This document shows positions 53,489 through 64,000 of a DNA stretch of 64,000 nucleotides, one piece after another. Source of the DNA: Sneathiellales bacterium (lineage in GTDB: Bacteria > Pseudomonadota > Alphaproteobacteria > JANQFL01); the NCBI GenBank assembly GCA_028277845.1, contig JANQFL010000007.1, positions 1-64,000 on the forward strand, written 5' to 3'. A model generated the notes under the pieces. The model made no database searches and was not told the origin of the DNA. It saw only the letters and a program-made list of their open reading frames with translations. How positions within the stretch are numbered: the stretch's first letter is position 1; each line of letters opens with the position of its first letter. A program made the translations under genes and the position numbers.

Positions 53489-55510
53489 CTATTCGGCCGC
53501 TGCCGCCTGCAGAACCTGATCGGCCAGACGGCCCGTCAATTCCTGCAAGTGGTCGTATTCGAACTCGTAGCTGCCGACGCCATGGGTGATCGATCTGAGT
53601 TCGACGACCAGGTCATGGATTTCCGATTGCGGCATATGTGCCGAAACCGTATCCCAACCGAGCCAACCGTCGCGGGCCTCGAAGCCGAGAATTTGACCGC
53701 GCCGCCCCGAGATCAGATTGTTGATCTTGGATGTGAACTCGGATGGGATGTGGATGTTGACCGAATAAATCGGTTCCAGCAACACGGGACCGCAGTTCGG
53801 CATGCCTTCCGACATGGCGATGCGCCCCGCCGTCTTGAACGCCTGCTCCGAACTGTCCACGGAATGGTATTGGCCATCGGTCAGCGTGACCGAGACATCC
53901 ACCACGGGGAATCCCAAGGGACCTTTGTGGAGAAACTCCTTCACGCCCGCTTCCACCGCCGGGATGTACTGGCGCGGGATGGCGCCGCCGACGATCTTGT
54001 CGTGAAACTGGAAACCCGAACCGCGCGGCAGTGGCGCGATATCGATATGCACGTCGCCGAACTGGCCGTGCCCGCCGGACTGGCGCTTGAAGCGGCCATG
54101 TTGGGACGTCGATTTCTTGATGGCTTCCTTGTACGGCACCTGCGGTTTTACGGCATTGACCGAAATGCCGTATTTGTTCTGCAGCCGGTCGAAGGCGACC
54201 TTGAGGTGAATGTCCCCCTGACCCCACAGGATCAATTCCTGGGTATCCTGGTTGTGATCGATGGTCAGGGACGGGTCTTCGTACTGCAGTTTCGACAATG
54301 CGCCCGACAGCTTGACTTCGTCGTTGCGGTTGGCCGCCGTGATTGTCAGCGAAAATACCGGAGGAATGGCCTGTGCGCGGCCGAGGGATTCGCCGCCCTT
54401 GCCCTCCACCAACGTATCCCCGGTCTTGGCCTCTTCCAGGCGGCCCAGTCCGACGATCTGACCGGCCGACGCTTCGGTCAGTTTTTCGGTCTGCTGGCCG
54501 AGCATCCTGAATACCCCGGACACGCGCTCGCCGTTCAGGGTCATACCGTCCTTGATGGTGCCGCGCCAGACCCGGGCCAGGGAGATTTTGCCGCCGCGCG
54601 GCGTGATGTATGTCTTGAGAATCTGTGCCGTCGGCTCGCCGGCGGCCTCGATACCGACCCGTTCGGCGGCCCGTTCCGCTGACGGCGATTCCCAGCGCAG
54701 TGCCTTCAGTAGCCGCCGTACGCCGTGGTCGCTGTCCGCCGACCCCATCAGCACCGGGACGATCAGATCGTCCTGCAGTTCCTTACCGAGATCCTCGAAG
54801 ATCTCGTCTTTCTCGGGCTCGACATCCTCGAGCAGTTCCTCCATCAGCTTGTCGTCGAAGTCGGCCAGTTTTTCCAGCATCTCATAGCGGGCCTCGGCCT
54901 TCCGGTCTTCCAGGTCATCGGGCAGGTCGATGATTTCCGACGGAGCGCCGTCCTTGTAGACAAAGGCGCGCTCGGAAGCGAGGTCGACATAGCCGGTGAT
55001 CTCCTCGCCATCGCGGATGGGGATCTGGCGCAGGACCAGGGGTTTGCTCGATACGCTTTGCAGGACGTCAAGCAGTTCGCGCATGCTGCCGGTCGCCTTG
55101 TCGATCTTGTTGACGAACAACAGATGCGGGATGTCCTCTTCGTCGAGAAACTTCAGCAGCGGCGCCAGCGGCAGCACCTTGCTGGTATCCGGTTCGCAGA
55201 CGACCACGGCGGCGTCCACGCCGATCAGCGCATTGTAGGCTTCCTGCAGGAATTCGATGGAACCGGGGCAATCGATAAAGGTGAATTCGTCACCCATGTG
55301 ATCCGTTGTCGCGACATTGACTTCGACGCTCATGGAACGGGCGCGTGCTTCGGCGGAACTGTCACCGACAGAGTTTCCTTCGGTAACCGAACCCTTGCGC
55401 CCGACGCGTCCCGTGACAGACAGGATGCTTTCGAGAAGCGTCGTCTTGCCGCACAAATAGGGTCCGACAAGCGCAATGTTACGTGGTCCGGAGGGCTTGG
55501 TTTGGGTCAT
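53489..55510 (-). CDS. Elongation factor G-like translational GTPase (EF-G paralogue)
   Basis: A 673-residue GTPase with the full EF-G domain order: G domain (GPYLCGKTTL; switch II DCPGS; NKID), domain II (about residues 290-370), III (SLTITAANRNDEVKLSGALSKL), IV (KRQSGGHGQFGDVHI) and V (EPIYSVNIHIPSEF to GSYEFEYDHLQEL). Canonical EF-G has DTPGH at switch II with a catalytic histidine; here that residue is serine. It is thus a divergent paralogue rather than the main translocase. The neighbouring ribosomal genes rpsL, rpsG and tuf are missing, which supports this. A role in recycling or in stress is possible. Confidence 0.88.
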   Translation of the reverse strand: MTQTKPSGPRNIALVGPYLCGKTTLLESILSVTGRVGRKGSVTEGNSVGDSSAEARARSMSVEVNVATTDHMGDEFTFIDCPGSIEFLQEAYNALIGVDAAVVVCEPDTSKVLPLAPLLKFLDEEDIPHLLFVNKIDKATGSMRELLDVLQSVSSKPLVLRQIPIRDGEEITGYVDLASERAFVYKDGAPSEIIDLPDDLEDRKAEARYEMLEKLADFDDKLMEELLEDVEPEKDEIFEDLGKELQDDLIVPVLMGSADSDHGVRRLLKALRWESPSAERAAERVGIEAAGEPTAQILKTYITPRGGKISLARVWRGTIKDGMTLNGERVSGVFRMLGQQTEKLTEASAGQIVGLGRLEEAKTGDTLVEGKGGESLGRAQAIPPVFSLTITAANRNDEVKLSGALSKLQYEDPSLTIDHNQDTQELILWGQGDIHLKVAFDRLQNKYGISVNAVKPQVPYKEAIKKSTSQHGRFKRQSGGHGQFGDVHIDIAPLPRGSGFQFHDKIVGGAIPRQYIPAVEAGVKEFLHKGPLGFPVVDVSVTLTDGQYHSVDSSEQAFKTAGRIAMSEGMPNCGPVLLEPIYSVNIHIPSEFTSKINNLISGRRGQILGFEARDGWLGWDTVSAHMPQSEIHDLVVELRSITHGVGSYEFEYDHLQELTGRLADQVLQAAAAE

Positions 55511-56001
55511 GCTATCCCTCTAGTGGTTTGAGTCTCCCTGTACGAGCGGATATCCGGCATGCGGACCTGTCGCCTGTTGCGGCGATATGTACTGGGAATT
55601 GCGAGGTGCAGACCGGAACATCGAAAATCACTCGACAGATATGTTTTCAAGGGCTGGCCCACCATGCAAGCAGATTCGCAACCAAACAACGCGACACGTT
55701 GCCGCCAACGGCCTGGAACCGTTCGAAAAGCACCGAAACGATCGGCAACAAATCGAATTATGCCAATGATTTTATAGGTTTGAACAAAGTTGGAGTGGCC
55801 GGCCGAGAATTTGCACCACACGCAAAGGTTAATCCCTTAACGGATCGGCCGGATTTCGCGATCCGTCCCGGTCCGACCCGATTGCCGGCCGCGCACCTGG
55901 GGCGGTCTTGAAGGGCGGCATGGATCTGCCGCGGCGGCATCCCAACCCACACCAGGAACCGGTCCGAAAGCCCCCGGTTCGATTTCCGCCACTGGAGAGA
56001 C
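55511..56001. other. 491-bp gap with no recognisable gene
   Basis: Between the EF-G-like and aminotransferase genes. It presumably holds the EF-G-like gene's promoter. The stretch is less GC-rich at 55600-55830. No tRNA fold, repeat or credible gene was seen. A weak inverted repeat AACCGG/CCGGTT near 55961-55979 could help end the aminotransferase message. Confidence 0.4.
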
Positions 56002-57327
<1,326 letters not shown>

Positions 57328-57367
57328 TTAAGAATTCGTTCAGCAAATCCCTCTATTTTTTACAGAT

Positions 57368-57410
57368 AATAAAACCGAAACGGAGGGCTCCGGTTTCGAA
57401 CGGTTTTATT
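57368..57410 (+). other. Nested inverted repeats in the leader of the soluble chemoreceptor gene
   Basis: The outer arms AATAAAACCG and CGGTTTTATT (10 bp, perfect) enclose an inner imperfect stem GAAAC-GGA/TCCGGTTTC. The structure ends 30 bases before the ATG. It is either a regulatory leader or an operator. Confidence 0.5.
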
Positions 57411-57440
57411 GGGGGATTGCAGCAACAAGAAGATAAGATC

Positions 57441-58922
57441 ATGACAGCCTCGGCCGCCGCTCAGGTGATACCTATCGACGACGAAATTCCGCTCGACAAC
57501 CAAGACTCTCAAACAGATTCGCACAGCCAGTCCGAGTCACGTTCGGACGACGGCTCCTTTGCCGCCAAGCTGACCGACGGTGTCGCCGGTTTGGGTGTCA
57601 AGGTTGCCGACGTCGCCGGACGTATCGACGACATCTCCGCCCGGCTGCGTGATCAATCCAGCGGCTTCCAGCGATTGGGCACCGCCGCCGACGAGATGAC
57701 GGCCACCAACCACCGGATCGACGAGGCCGCCAAGTCGGCGCACGCGTCGGCGGACGAGACGGCCCGGCTGATGTCGGAGTCCGAAAACACGATGGACTCC
57801 GCACTGGCCGATATCCAAGGCCTGGTCGAAAACGTCGGCACCCTGACCGAACGCCTGACCAACCTGGAGAGCGCCTTGGAGCGGGTCACCAAGGTGACAT
57901 CGGTCATCGACGCCATCGCTTCGCAAACCAATCTCCTTGCCCTGAACGCCACCATCGAGGCGGCCCGGGCCGGCGAGGCCGGGCGCGGGTTTGCCGTCGT
58001 GGCGGGCGAGGTCAAATCGCTGGCCGGGCAGACCACCAAGGCGACGGACGAAATCAACGAGACCATTACCGAACTGACGACCGAATTGACGGCCCTGCGC
58101 GATGCGACCGGCGCCGCGTCGGAAAAGGCCAACGCCGTATCCGGCGGCGCCAACACCATCGGGCAGGTCCTGTCGGAAGTCGGCGGCCAGGTCGCGGCAT
58201 CGAATACGCAGATCAGCCAGATCGTCGACGCCACGGCGTCCAACGTCGAACATTGCCAGGAAGTCATCGATGATCTCGGCATTTTGACCTCCGGCATCGA
58301 GGAGTCCGCCTCGGATCTAAAACAGGCGGAAGGGCACGTCACCGATTTGCTGGAGTTGAACGAATCGCTGATGGAGATCGTCGCCGACAGCGGCTACGAG
58401 ACCGTGGACTCCCGTTTCATCGCCAAGGCCAAAGACGTCGCGGCGGACATCACCGCAATCTTCGAGCAAGCCGTGGACAGCGGCGAGATCACCGTCGATG
58501 CGCTGTTCGACGAAAACTACGACCCGGTTCCCGGCTCGGATCCGCAGCAACTGATGGCACGGTTCACGACGTTGACCGACAAATATCTGCCGGCCGTGCA
58601 GGAGCCGCTACTGGACTTCGATCCTCTCGTCGTCTTCTGCGCGGCGGTGGACCGCAACGGATACCTGCCGACGCACAATCTGAAATTCAGTCATCCGCAG
58701 GGCGGCGACCCGGTCTGGAATGCCGGCAATTGCCGCAACCGGCGGATCTTCGACGACCGCACGGGGCTGGCGGCCGGCACCAATACCAAACCGTTCCTGC
58801 TGCAGACCTACCGTCGCGACATGGGCGGCGGCAAGTTCGCCATCATGAAGGATCTGTCCGCCCCGATCTTCGTCAACGGACGGCATTGGGGCGGCGTGCG
58901 CCTCGCCTATCGCTGCGAGTAG
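57441..58922 (+). CDS. Cytoplasmic methyl-accepting chemotaxis protein with C-terminal sensor module
   Basis: A 493-residue chemoreceptor without membrane segments. After an acidic, Ser/Gln/Asp-rich start comes a coiled-coil signalling domain (about residues 60-310, tip [35 protein letters not shown]). A sensory module of about 170 residues follows it, ending [34 protein letters not shown] and HWGGVRLAY. This tail recurs in chemoreceptors of several proteobacteria, but I cannot name its ligand. I chose the ATG at 57441; the frame extends upstream through the structured leader. Confidence 0.82.
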   Translation: MTASAAAQVIPIDDEIPLDNQDSQTDSHSQSESRSDDGSFAAKLTDGVAGLGVKVADVAGRIDDISARLRDQSSGFQRLGTAADEMTATNHRIDEAAKSAHASADETARLMSESENTMDSALADIQGLVENVGTLTERLTNLESALERVTKVTSVIDAIASQTNLLALNATIEAARAGEAGRGFAVVAGEVKSLAGQTTKATDEINETITELTTELTALRDATGAASEKANAVSGGANTIGQVLSEVGGQVAASNTQISQIVDATASNVEHCQEVIDDLGILTSGIEESASDLKQAEGHVTDLLELNESLMEIVADSGYETVDSRFIAKAKDVAADITAIFEQAVDSGEITVDALFDENYDPVPGSDPQQLMARFTTLTDKYLPAVQEPLLDFDPLVVFCAAVDRNGYLPTHNLKFSHPQGGDPVWNAGNCRNRRIFDDRTGLAAGTNTKPFLLQTYRRDMGGGKFAIMKDLSAPIFVNGRHWGGVRLAYRCE

Positions 58923-58933
58923 CCGGCTCTACC

Positions 58934-59767
58934 TCAGCGGCCGGTTTTGCGGATATAGACGATCCAATAGACCAAGGCGACGAAGGCGCTGCCGCCGACG
59001 ATGTTGCCCAACGTCACCGGCACCAGGTTGCCGATGAAGCCGGCGATGGTGATGCCGCTCGCCGGATCGCCGCCCGACGCCAGATAGGCCAGCGGGATGA
59101 AGTACATGTTGGCGACCGAGTGTTCGTAGCCCAGCGCCACGAACCCCGATATGGGAAACAGGATCGACAGGATCTTGCCGCTGACCGTGTGGGCGGCGAA
59201 GCACAGCCAGACCGCCAGACACACCAGCGTATTGCACAATATGCCGCGGAAAAATGCCTCGCCGAAGCCCAGCGCGACCTTGCCCCTGGCGATGGTCATG
59301 GCCGTCTCGCCCACGGCGCCGCCGCCGATCTCCAGCGCCCCGGATAGCACGACAAGGATGGCGGCGCCCACCGATCCGACGAAATTGCCGGCATAGACCA
59401 GCACCCAGTTGCGCAGCATCTGCATGGTCGTGATCTTGCGGTCCGCCCAGGCCATGATAATGAGGTTGTTGCCGGTGAACAGCTCGGCGCCGCCGATGAC
59501 GACGAGTATGAGGCCCAGGCTGAACACCAGGCCGCCCAGCAACCGCGTCGGCCCGAAGCCGAAGGGCGATCCGGTCGTCACCAACGTGAAGAACATGGCG
59601 CCGAAAGCGATGAAGGCCCCCGCCAGGACCGCCAGGGTCAGGGTCTGCAGCGTCGGCATCCTGGCCTTGGCGACGCCCGCGTTCTCGACCCGGGCCGCGA
59701 TCTGCGGCGGCGCGTAGGCGTCCACGCTGAAATCGGGCTTTGCCGTGGCCTGACCTTCGTCCCCCAT
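58934..59767 (-). CDS. Formate/nitrite transporter (FNT) family channel
   Basis: A 277-residue inner-membrane protein with six helices forming the FNT fold. Signature regions are AELFTGNN, GNFVGS, LCNTLVCLAVWL (central selectivity region) and GYEHSVANMYFIPL. The Asn in the last two is conserved in the family. FNT pentamers move formate, nitrite or hydrosulphide. No formate or nitrite enzyme gene lies nearby to identify the substrate. Confidence 0.9.
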   Translation of the reverse strand: MGDEGQATAKPDFSVDAYAPPQIAARVENAGVAKARMPTLQTLTLAVLAGAFIAFGAMFFTLVTTGSPFGFGPTRLLGGLVFSLGLILVVIGGAELFTGNNLIIMAWADRKITTMQMLRNWVLVYAGNFVGSVGAAILVVLSGALEIGGGAVGETAMTIARGKVALGFGEAFFRGILCNTLVCLAVWLCFAAHTVSGKILSILFPISGFVALGYEHSVANMYFIPLAYLASGGDPASGITIAGFIGNLVPVTLGNIVGGSAFVALVYWIVYIRKTGR

Positions 59768-59975
59768 TTGAACTCTCCCTCTTGTCCCCTGTCCGACCTA
59801 TGGGATGACAGATGAAGCCGGCGTTTTCAATAGCGCAAGACCGCGCCGCCGGTCGCTTTGCCTCCATTTTGCCGTGATTGATCCCGGCGCTGCCGCAATG
59901 CCGCGCCAATTCAGCCCAACCGTTGGGTTTGCCTGATCGTCGAGGGCTATCCACACGGGACAATGGGGAACACGC

Positions 59976-62123
59976 ATGAAACCACGATCCGCCCACAGGC
60001 GCCTGCTGGGCGCCGGAACGCAAATTCTGTATGGCACGCTGTCGCTGCTTTGCCTGGCCTTGCTGTTGGCCATTTCGGCACCGCAAGCCCGGTCGGCCAC
60101 GATGGGCGCCGAGGACAAGCCGGCGACGCGGCTGAACGAGGTGGAAGGCGGATCGCTGTTGTTCCGGACGGACACCGGCGGGATCTACGACGTGGCGCCG
60201 ACGGTGGACACCGACGTGCACATGGACATCAGCGGCACCATCGCCCGGGTGACCGTCAAACAGGCGTTCTTCAACGACAGCCCCGACTGGCGGGAAGCCA
60301 TCTACGCCTTTCCCCTGCCGGACAATGCCGCCGTCGACCGCATGCGGCTGCGGGTGGGTGACCGTCTGATCGAAGGGCAAATCAAGGAAAAGCGGAAGGC
60401 CCGCAAGACATACGAGAAGGCGCGCGCGGAAGGCAGGCAGGCCGGATTGGTGGAACAACAGCGGCCGAACATGTTCACCACGTCCGTCGCCAACATCGCG
60501 CCGAACAGCCGAATCGCCGTGGAGATCGAATACCAGCAGACCGTGCGGGTCGACAACGGCCGCTTCGATCTGCGCTTTCCGCTGGTCATCGGCCCGCGCT
60601 ACATCCCCAGGCCCCGCCTTATCGCGGCGGAGGATTTCACGGTGGTGGTCGACCCGGTGCCGGACGCCGCGGACATCACGCCGCCCGTCCGTTCGGAAGC
60701 AGAAGGCCTGGGCAATCCGGTTACGTTGACGATCCGGCTCGACCGCAAGGTACCGCTCGGCGACATTGCCAGCCCCTCGCATGCCATCGCCGTCGACGAT
60801 GAAGGCGCGGCATGGAAGACGGTGACACTGGCGCACGGCGACGTGCCGGCGGACAGGGACTTCGTGCTGCAATGGTCCCCGGCGCCCGGTGAAGGCCCAG
60901 CGCCGGCCCTGTACAGCGAAACCAAGGACGGTCATCGGCATGTGCTTCTGTCTCTCATGCCCAGACCGGCGGCGGCCGGCACAACCCTGTCGCCGCCCCC
61001 GGCGCGCAGCATCGTCTTCGTCATCGACACCTCGGGCTCGATGCACGGCGAATCCCTGCGCCAGGCGAAGGCGGCGTTGATCCTGGCCCTCGGCCGGTTG
61101 CGTCCCGAAGACAGCTTCAATGTCATCCAATTCAACAGTGTCACCAGCAGCCTGTTCCGCGCGCCCAGGCGCGCCGACGCGTCAACCTTGAACGCGGCCA
61201 AACGCTATGTGGCCAATCTGGAATCCACGGGCGGCACGGAAATGCTGACGGCCTTGACGGCGGCTCTCGAATCGTTCGCGGCTAATGACGAGACATTGCA
61301 CCAAGTCGTTTTCCTGACGGACGGAAGCGTCGGCAACGAGCGGGAACTGTTCGGCCGGACGAAGGCGCTGATCGGCGACACCCGACTATTCACCGTCGGC
61401 ATCGGATCCGCGCCCAATTCCTATTTCATGACCCGCGCAGCCCAATTCGGCCGGGGTTCCTACACCTTCATCAGTACGCCGACCGAGGTCAGCGAGAAGA
61501 TGAATGTTCTCCTGCGCAAACTGGAACGGCCCGTATTGACCGATCTACAAGTGATTTGGCCGGACGGATCAAACCCGGAAACCTGGCCGACGCGGGTCCC
61601 CGACCTGTACGACGGTCAACCGTTGACCTTGGCGGCGCGATTCCAGGAAAACACGGTACTGGATGGACAACAGGTCATGGTCACCGGACGGTTCGACGGC
61701 CGTCCGTGGCAAGCGGCGGTGCCTCTTGCCATGAGCGATACCGACAATCCCGGCATCGCCGCCGTATGGGCGCGGCGCAAGATCGCGGCACTGATGGACA
61801 GTGTCATCGAAGGCGCCGACTTCGAAGCGGTGAAACGTCACGTGACTGACACGGCGCTCGACTACAAGCTGGTCAGCAAGTACACCAGCCTCGTCGCCGT
61901 CGACGTGACACCCGTCCGGCCCGCCGCCGAGCCCGTGCATGCATCACGACTGGCAACCAATCTGCCCCATGGCTGGTCGCGCGGCAAAGTGCTCGGCGCC
62001 GCCCAGCAGGGTTATGTTTTGCCCCGCGGCGCGACACCGGCGGCCATGCATCTGGCCTGGGCTCTGGCGATGACGATGCTGGCAGGTATTCTGTTCGTCC
62101 TTTACCGGCGCAGATCGGCATGA
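59976..62123 (+). CDS. Marine proteobacterial sortase target protein (VIT and vWA domains)
   Basis: A 715-residue surface or envelope protein. A signal peptide ends near residue 42. An inter-alpha-trypsin inhibitor (VIT) domain covers about residues 50-175. A von Willebrand A domain (about 345-510) has the MIDAS motif DTSGS. The C-terminus is a sorting signal: LPRGATP, a hydrophobic helix and a RRRSA tail. This is the LPxGATP-type signal of the proteobacterial class-GN sortase system. The stop overlaps the sortase gene in ATGA, so enzyme and substrate are made together. Confidence 0.9.
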   Translation: MKPRSAHRRLLGAGTQILYGTLSLLCLALLLAISAPQARSATMGAEDKPATRLNEVEGGSLLFRTDTGGIYDVAPTVDTDVHMDISGTIARVTVKQAFFNDSPDWREAIYAFPLPDNAAVDRMRLRVGDRLIEGQIKEKRKARKTYEKARAEGRQAGLVEQQRPNMFTTSVANIAPNSRIAVEIEYQQTVRVDNGRFDLRFPLVIGPRYIPRPRLIAAEDFTVVVDPVPDAADITPPVRSEAEGLGNPVTLTIRLDRKVPLGDIASPSHAIAVDDEGAAWKTVTLAHGDVPADRDFVLQWSPAPGEGPAPALYSETKDGHRHVLLSLMPRPAAAGTTLSPPPARSIVFVIDTSGSMHGESLRQAKAALILALGRLRPEDSFNVIQFNSVTSSLFRAPRRADASTLNAAKRYVANLESTGGTEMLTALTAALESFAANDETLHQVVFLTDGSVGNERELFGRTKALIGDTRLFTVGIGSAPNSYFMTRAAQFGRGSYTFISTPTEVSEKMNVLLRKLERPVLTDLQVIWPDGSNPETWPTRVPDLYDGQPLTLAARFQENTVLDGQQVMVTGRFDGRPWQAAVPLAMSDTDNPGIAAVWARRKIAALMDSVIEGADFEAVKRHVTDTALDYKLVSKYTSLVAVDVTPVRPAAEPVHASRLATNLPHGWSRGKVLGAAQQGYVLPRGATPAAMHLAWALAMTMLAGILFVLYRRRSA

Positions 62124-62704
62124 CATCGAAACTCATTCCGGCTTTGTCCGGGGCGGCGCTCGCCGCCGCCCTGTGGCAAGGCGGACAGGGCCTGTATATT
62201 CACGCCAAGGCCCAGCTGGCGCAGGTGCTGATCAAAGATGCCTGGGCGGAGTCCCTGTCCAGCGGCCGGGCGATCAAGCCCTGGTCTTGGGCCGACACGG
62301 CACCTATCGCACGCCTCATCGTTCCCGGCCATGATATCGACCTGTTCGTTCTGGCCGGCAGCAGCGGCAGGACACTGGCATTCGGTCCCGGACACATGAC
62401 GGGCACGCCGTTGCCCGGAGCGCCGGGCCGGAGCCTGATCGGCGGACACCGCGACACCCATTTCCGGTTTCTCAAGGACCTTGCACCCGGCGAACACCTG
62501 ATCGTCCAGCGGCGCGATGGACAGCGTTTTCGCTACAAGGTCACCGGGCGCCGGATCGTCGACCACCGCCGGCACGGCCTTGCGCCGGTGGAGGACACGT
62601 CCGTTCTCAGCCTGGTCACCTGCTACCCGTTCGATGACTGGGAGCCGGGTGGCCCCTTGCGTTATGTGGTTAACGCCGTGCCCGTTGAAGAGACCGCCGG
62701 CTAA
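62120..62704 (+). CDS. Class GN (marine proteobacterial) sortase
   Basis: A 194-residue membrane-anchored transpeptidase. An N-terminal hydrophobic segment is followed by the sortase fold, with the catalytic histidine in GGHRDTHF, the cysteine in LVTCYPF and the arginine in GGPLRYVV. It should cut the LPxGATP signal of the preceding protein and join it to an envelope acceptor that is not known in Gram-negatives. It overlaps its target gene at the start and the following small gene at the end. Confidence 0.92.
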   Translation: MTSKLIPALSGAALAAALWQGGQGLYIHAKAQLAQVLIKDAWAESLSSGRAIKPWSWADTAPIARLIVPGHDIDLFVLAGSSGRTLAFGPGHMTGTPLPGAPGRSLIGGHRDTHFRFLKDLAPGEHLIVQRRDGQRFRYKVTGRRIVDHRRHGLAPVEDTSVLSLVTCYPFDDWEPGGPLRYVVNAVPVEETAG

Positions 62705-62757
62705 TGGCAAGCGGTTTGCAAGGTAGAAAACGGTCCCGATGGTTCTGGAGTTTGTCC

Positions 62758-63108
62758 ATGCCGCACTTCGACAATACGCCCCGCATCTTCGTATCGCCGG
62801 TATTCCGCGAAAATGACGGCTGGGTATGGGATTGGCGCCTGATCGGCGGTGACGGCACCAATCGAAACTACTACGACAGCCGACATTCCGCCTGGCGCGA
62901 CAGGGAGGCAACTATTGCCGAGTTCGTAGGCAATAATGGTCCCACCCTGGTGGTCGACGTCAGCCCGGGCATGGAGTGTTTCACGCCGGAACCGCTGCCC
63001 TGCCCGACCATAAACACGTATTACACGCCGTCGGAACACAGGGAACGCCAAGCCGGCCTGCGCAGTGCGGAACCATGCGGCGGTCATCTCCGGCTCGTCG
63101 CGTCCTGA
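62758..63108 (+). CDS. Hypothetical 116-residue protein downstream of the sortase
   Basis: An acidic and aromatic small protein (NDGWVWDWRLIGGDGTNRNYYD, then VVDVSPGMECFTPEPLPC) without signal peptide or membrane helix. I do not recognise it. The ATG at 62758 has GGAG upstream; an ATG at 62704 overlapping the sortase stop would add 18 residues. Codon use looks like that of real genes in the first two thirds, less so at the end. Confidence 0.4.
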   Translation: MPHFDNTPRIFVSPVFRENDGWVWDWRLIGGDGTNRNYYDSRHSAWRDREATIAEFVGNNGPTLVVDVSPGMECFTPEPLPCPTINTYYTPSEHRERQAGLRSAEPCGGHLRLVAS

Positions 63109-63177
63109 CGCGGGTCGTTCAAAAAAACGCGCCGTCCCCATCTGGCCTTTTCCCATCGGGATAGGCATATATGAGGG

Positions 63178-64000
63178 ATGAGCGAGCCACGTCCCCAATC
63201 CGACCAGACCCCGCCAGTCTTCGTGCCGCCGCGCCACGAGCGGCCGGTGAAGACGGAGGGCGGCATTCCCTTCAAGCTTCGGTCCGAGTTCACGCCGTCG
63301 GGCGACCAGCCTCAGGCGATCGAGCAACTGACCGAAGGCCTGTTGCAGGGCGAGCGGGATCAGGTTCTGCTGGGCGTGACCGGATCGGGCAAGACCTTTA
63401 CCGCCGCCCATGTCATTCAGAACCTGCAGCGGCCGAGCCTGGTACTGGCGCCCAACAAGACGCTGGCGGCGCAGCTTTACGGCGAGATGAAGTCGTTCTT
63501 CCCGGACAACGCCGTGGAATACTTCGTTTCCTACTACGACTACTACCAGCCTGAGGCGTACGTCCCCCGTACCGACACCTATATCGAAAAGGACGCCGCC
63601 ATCAACGAGCAGATCGACCGCATGCGCCATGCCGCGACACGGTCCCTGCTGGAGCGCGACGACGTGGTCATCGTGGCCAGTGTCTCCTGCATCTACGGTA
63701 TCGGCGACGTGGAAACCTATTCGGACATGGCCCTGTCCCTCTCCGTCGGTGCAACCATCGAACGCAATGCCCTGCTGCGCCGCCTGGTGGAAATCCAGTA
63801 CCGGCGCAACGACCAGAACTTCATCCGCGGCACGTTCCGGGTGCGCGGCGACTCGGTGGAAATCTTCCCGGCCCACTTGGAGGACCGGGCCTGGCAATTG
63901 TCCCTGTTCGGCGACGAAATCGAATCGATCACCGAGTTCGATCCGTTGACCGGGGAGAAGACCGGCGCGCTGGAAGCCATCAAGGTCTATGCCAACAGCC
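63178..64000 (+). CDS. uvrB: UvrABC excision nuclease subunit B, 5' part
   Basis: The first 274 codons of UvrB, cut by the window edge. The helicase-like domain 1 shows Walker [23 protein letters not shown], and the beta-hairpin region [18 protein letters not shown] with its aromatic residues that grip damaged DNA. Domain 2 follows with [19 protein letters not shown]. The ATG at 63178 gives a start extension of about 25 residues before the conserved [18 protein letters not shown]. UvrB verifies damage delivered by UvrA and recruits UvrC. Confidence 0.95.
   Translation, partial: MSEPRPQSDQTPPVFVPPRHERPVKTEGGIPFKLRSEFTPSGDQPQAIEQLTEGLLQGERDQVLLGVTGSGKTFTAAHVIQNLQRPSLVLAPNKTLAAQLYGEMKSFFPDNAVEYFVSYYDYYQPEAYVPRTDTYIEKDAAINEQIDRMRHAATRSLLERDDVVIVASVSCIYGIGDVETYSDMALSLSVGATIERNALLRRLVEIQYRRNDQNFIRGTFRVRGDSVEIFPAHLEDRAWQLSLFGDEIESITEFDPLTGEKTGALEAIKVYANS

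Overview
The window looks like chromosomal DNA of a free-living, probably marine or aquatic alphaproteobacterium of the Rhodospirillales type. Three things support this: high GC with strong third-position GC bias, an alphaproteobacterial RpoD with a long acidic insert, and a marine-type proteobacterial sortase/target pair. Almost all of it is dense, ordinary chromosome. No rRNA, CRISPR array, prophage or insertion sequence was found, and there is one tRNA.

Layout. 0-2.2 kb: a surface-glycan glycosyltransferase converges on an O-antigen ligase-like protein. 2.6-11.8 kb: a complete-looking sugar module, probably L-fucose. A leftward operon (GntR regulator, aldo/keto reductase, FucU mutarotase, lactonase, short-chain dehydrogenase) diverges from a rightward operon (UxaA-family dehydratase plus a ribose-type ABC importer). 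11.8-18.7 kb: a vitamin B12 uptake operon led by a cobalamin riboswitch with its own terminator, then a BtuB receptor, an unrecognised protein, BtuF/C/D-like proteins and a dedicated TonB. 18.8-25.8 kb: a CAU tRNA, a chemoreceptor, rpoD, dnaG and a YqeY protein. 26-31 kb: carA-carB-greA. 31-39 kb: an M19 peptidase, an EamA exporter, a five-gene branched-chain amino-acid type ABC importer and an Lrp regulator. 39-43.6 kb: an ELM1-family protein, a 0.75-kb tandem-repeat array, a peroxiredoxin/thioredoxin reductase pair behind a Fur-family-like operator, and a LysR regulator. 43.6-49.1 kb: a candidate small RNA, an RND efflux pair and a HAD phosphatase. 49.2-55.5 kb: MsrP, a lipoprotein, and a leftward group of EF-G-like GTPase, hydratase, flavin oxidoreductase and MarR. 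56-64 kb: an aminotransferase, a soluble chemoreceptor, a formate/nitrite channel, the sortase pair and the start of uvrB.

The parts not explained by known gene families are mostly non-coding. (1) An array of about 31 units of 24 bp with a 72-bp higher-order period lies at 40.04-40.79 kb. (2) Two consecutive hairpins between the B12 riboswitch and btuB have different stems but the same 15-nt loop. (3) A string of five hairpins at 43.70-43.86 kb has CCUCC-type unpaired segments and a strong terminator, and looks like a small RNA gene. (4) A 62-bp dispersed repeat occurs twice. Function calls rest on motifs read by eye; no database search was run.
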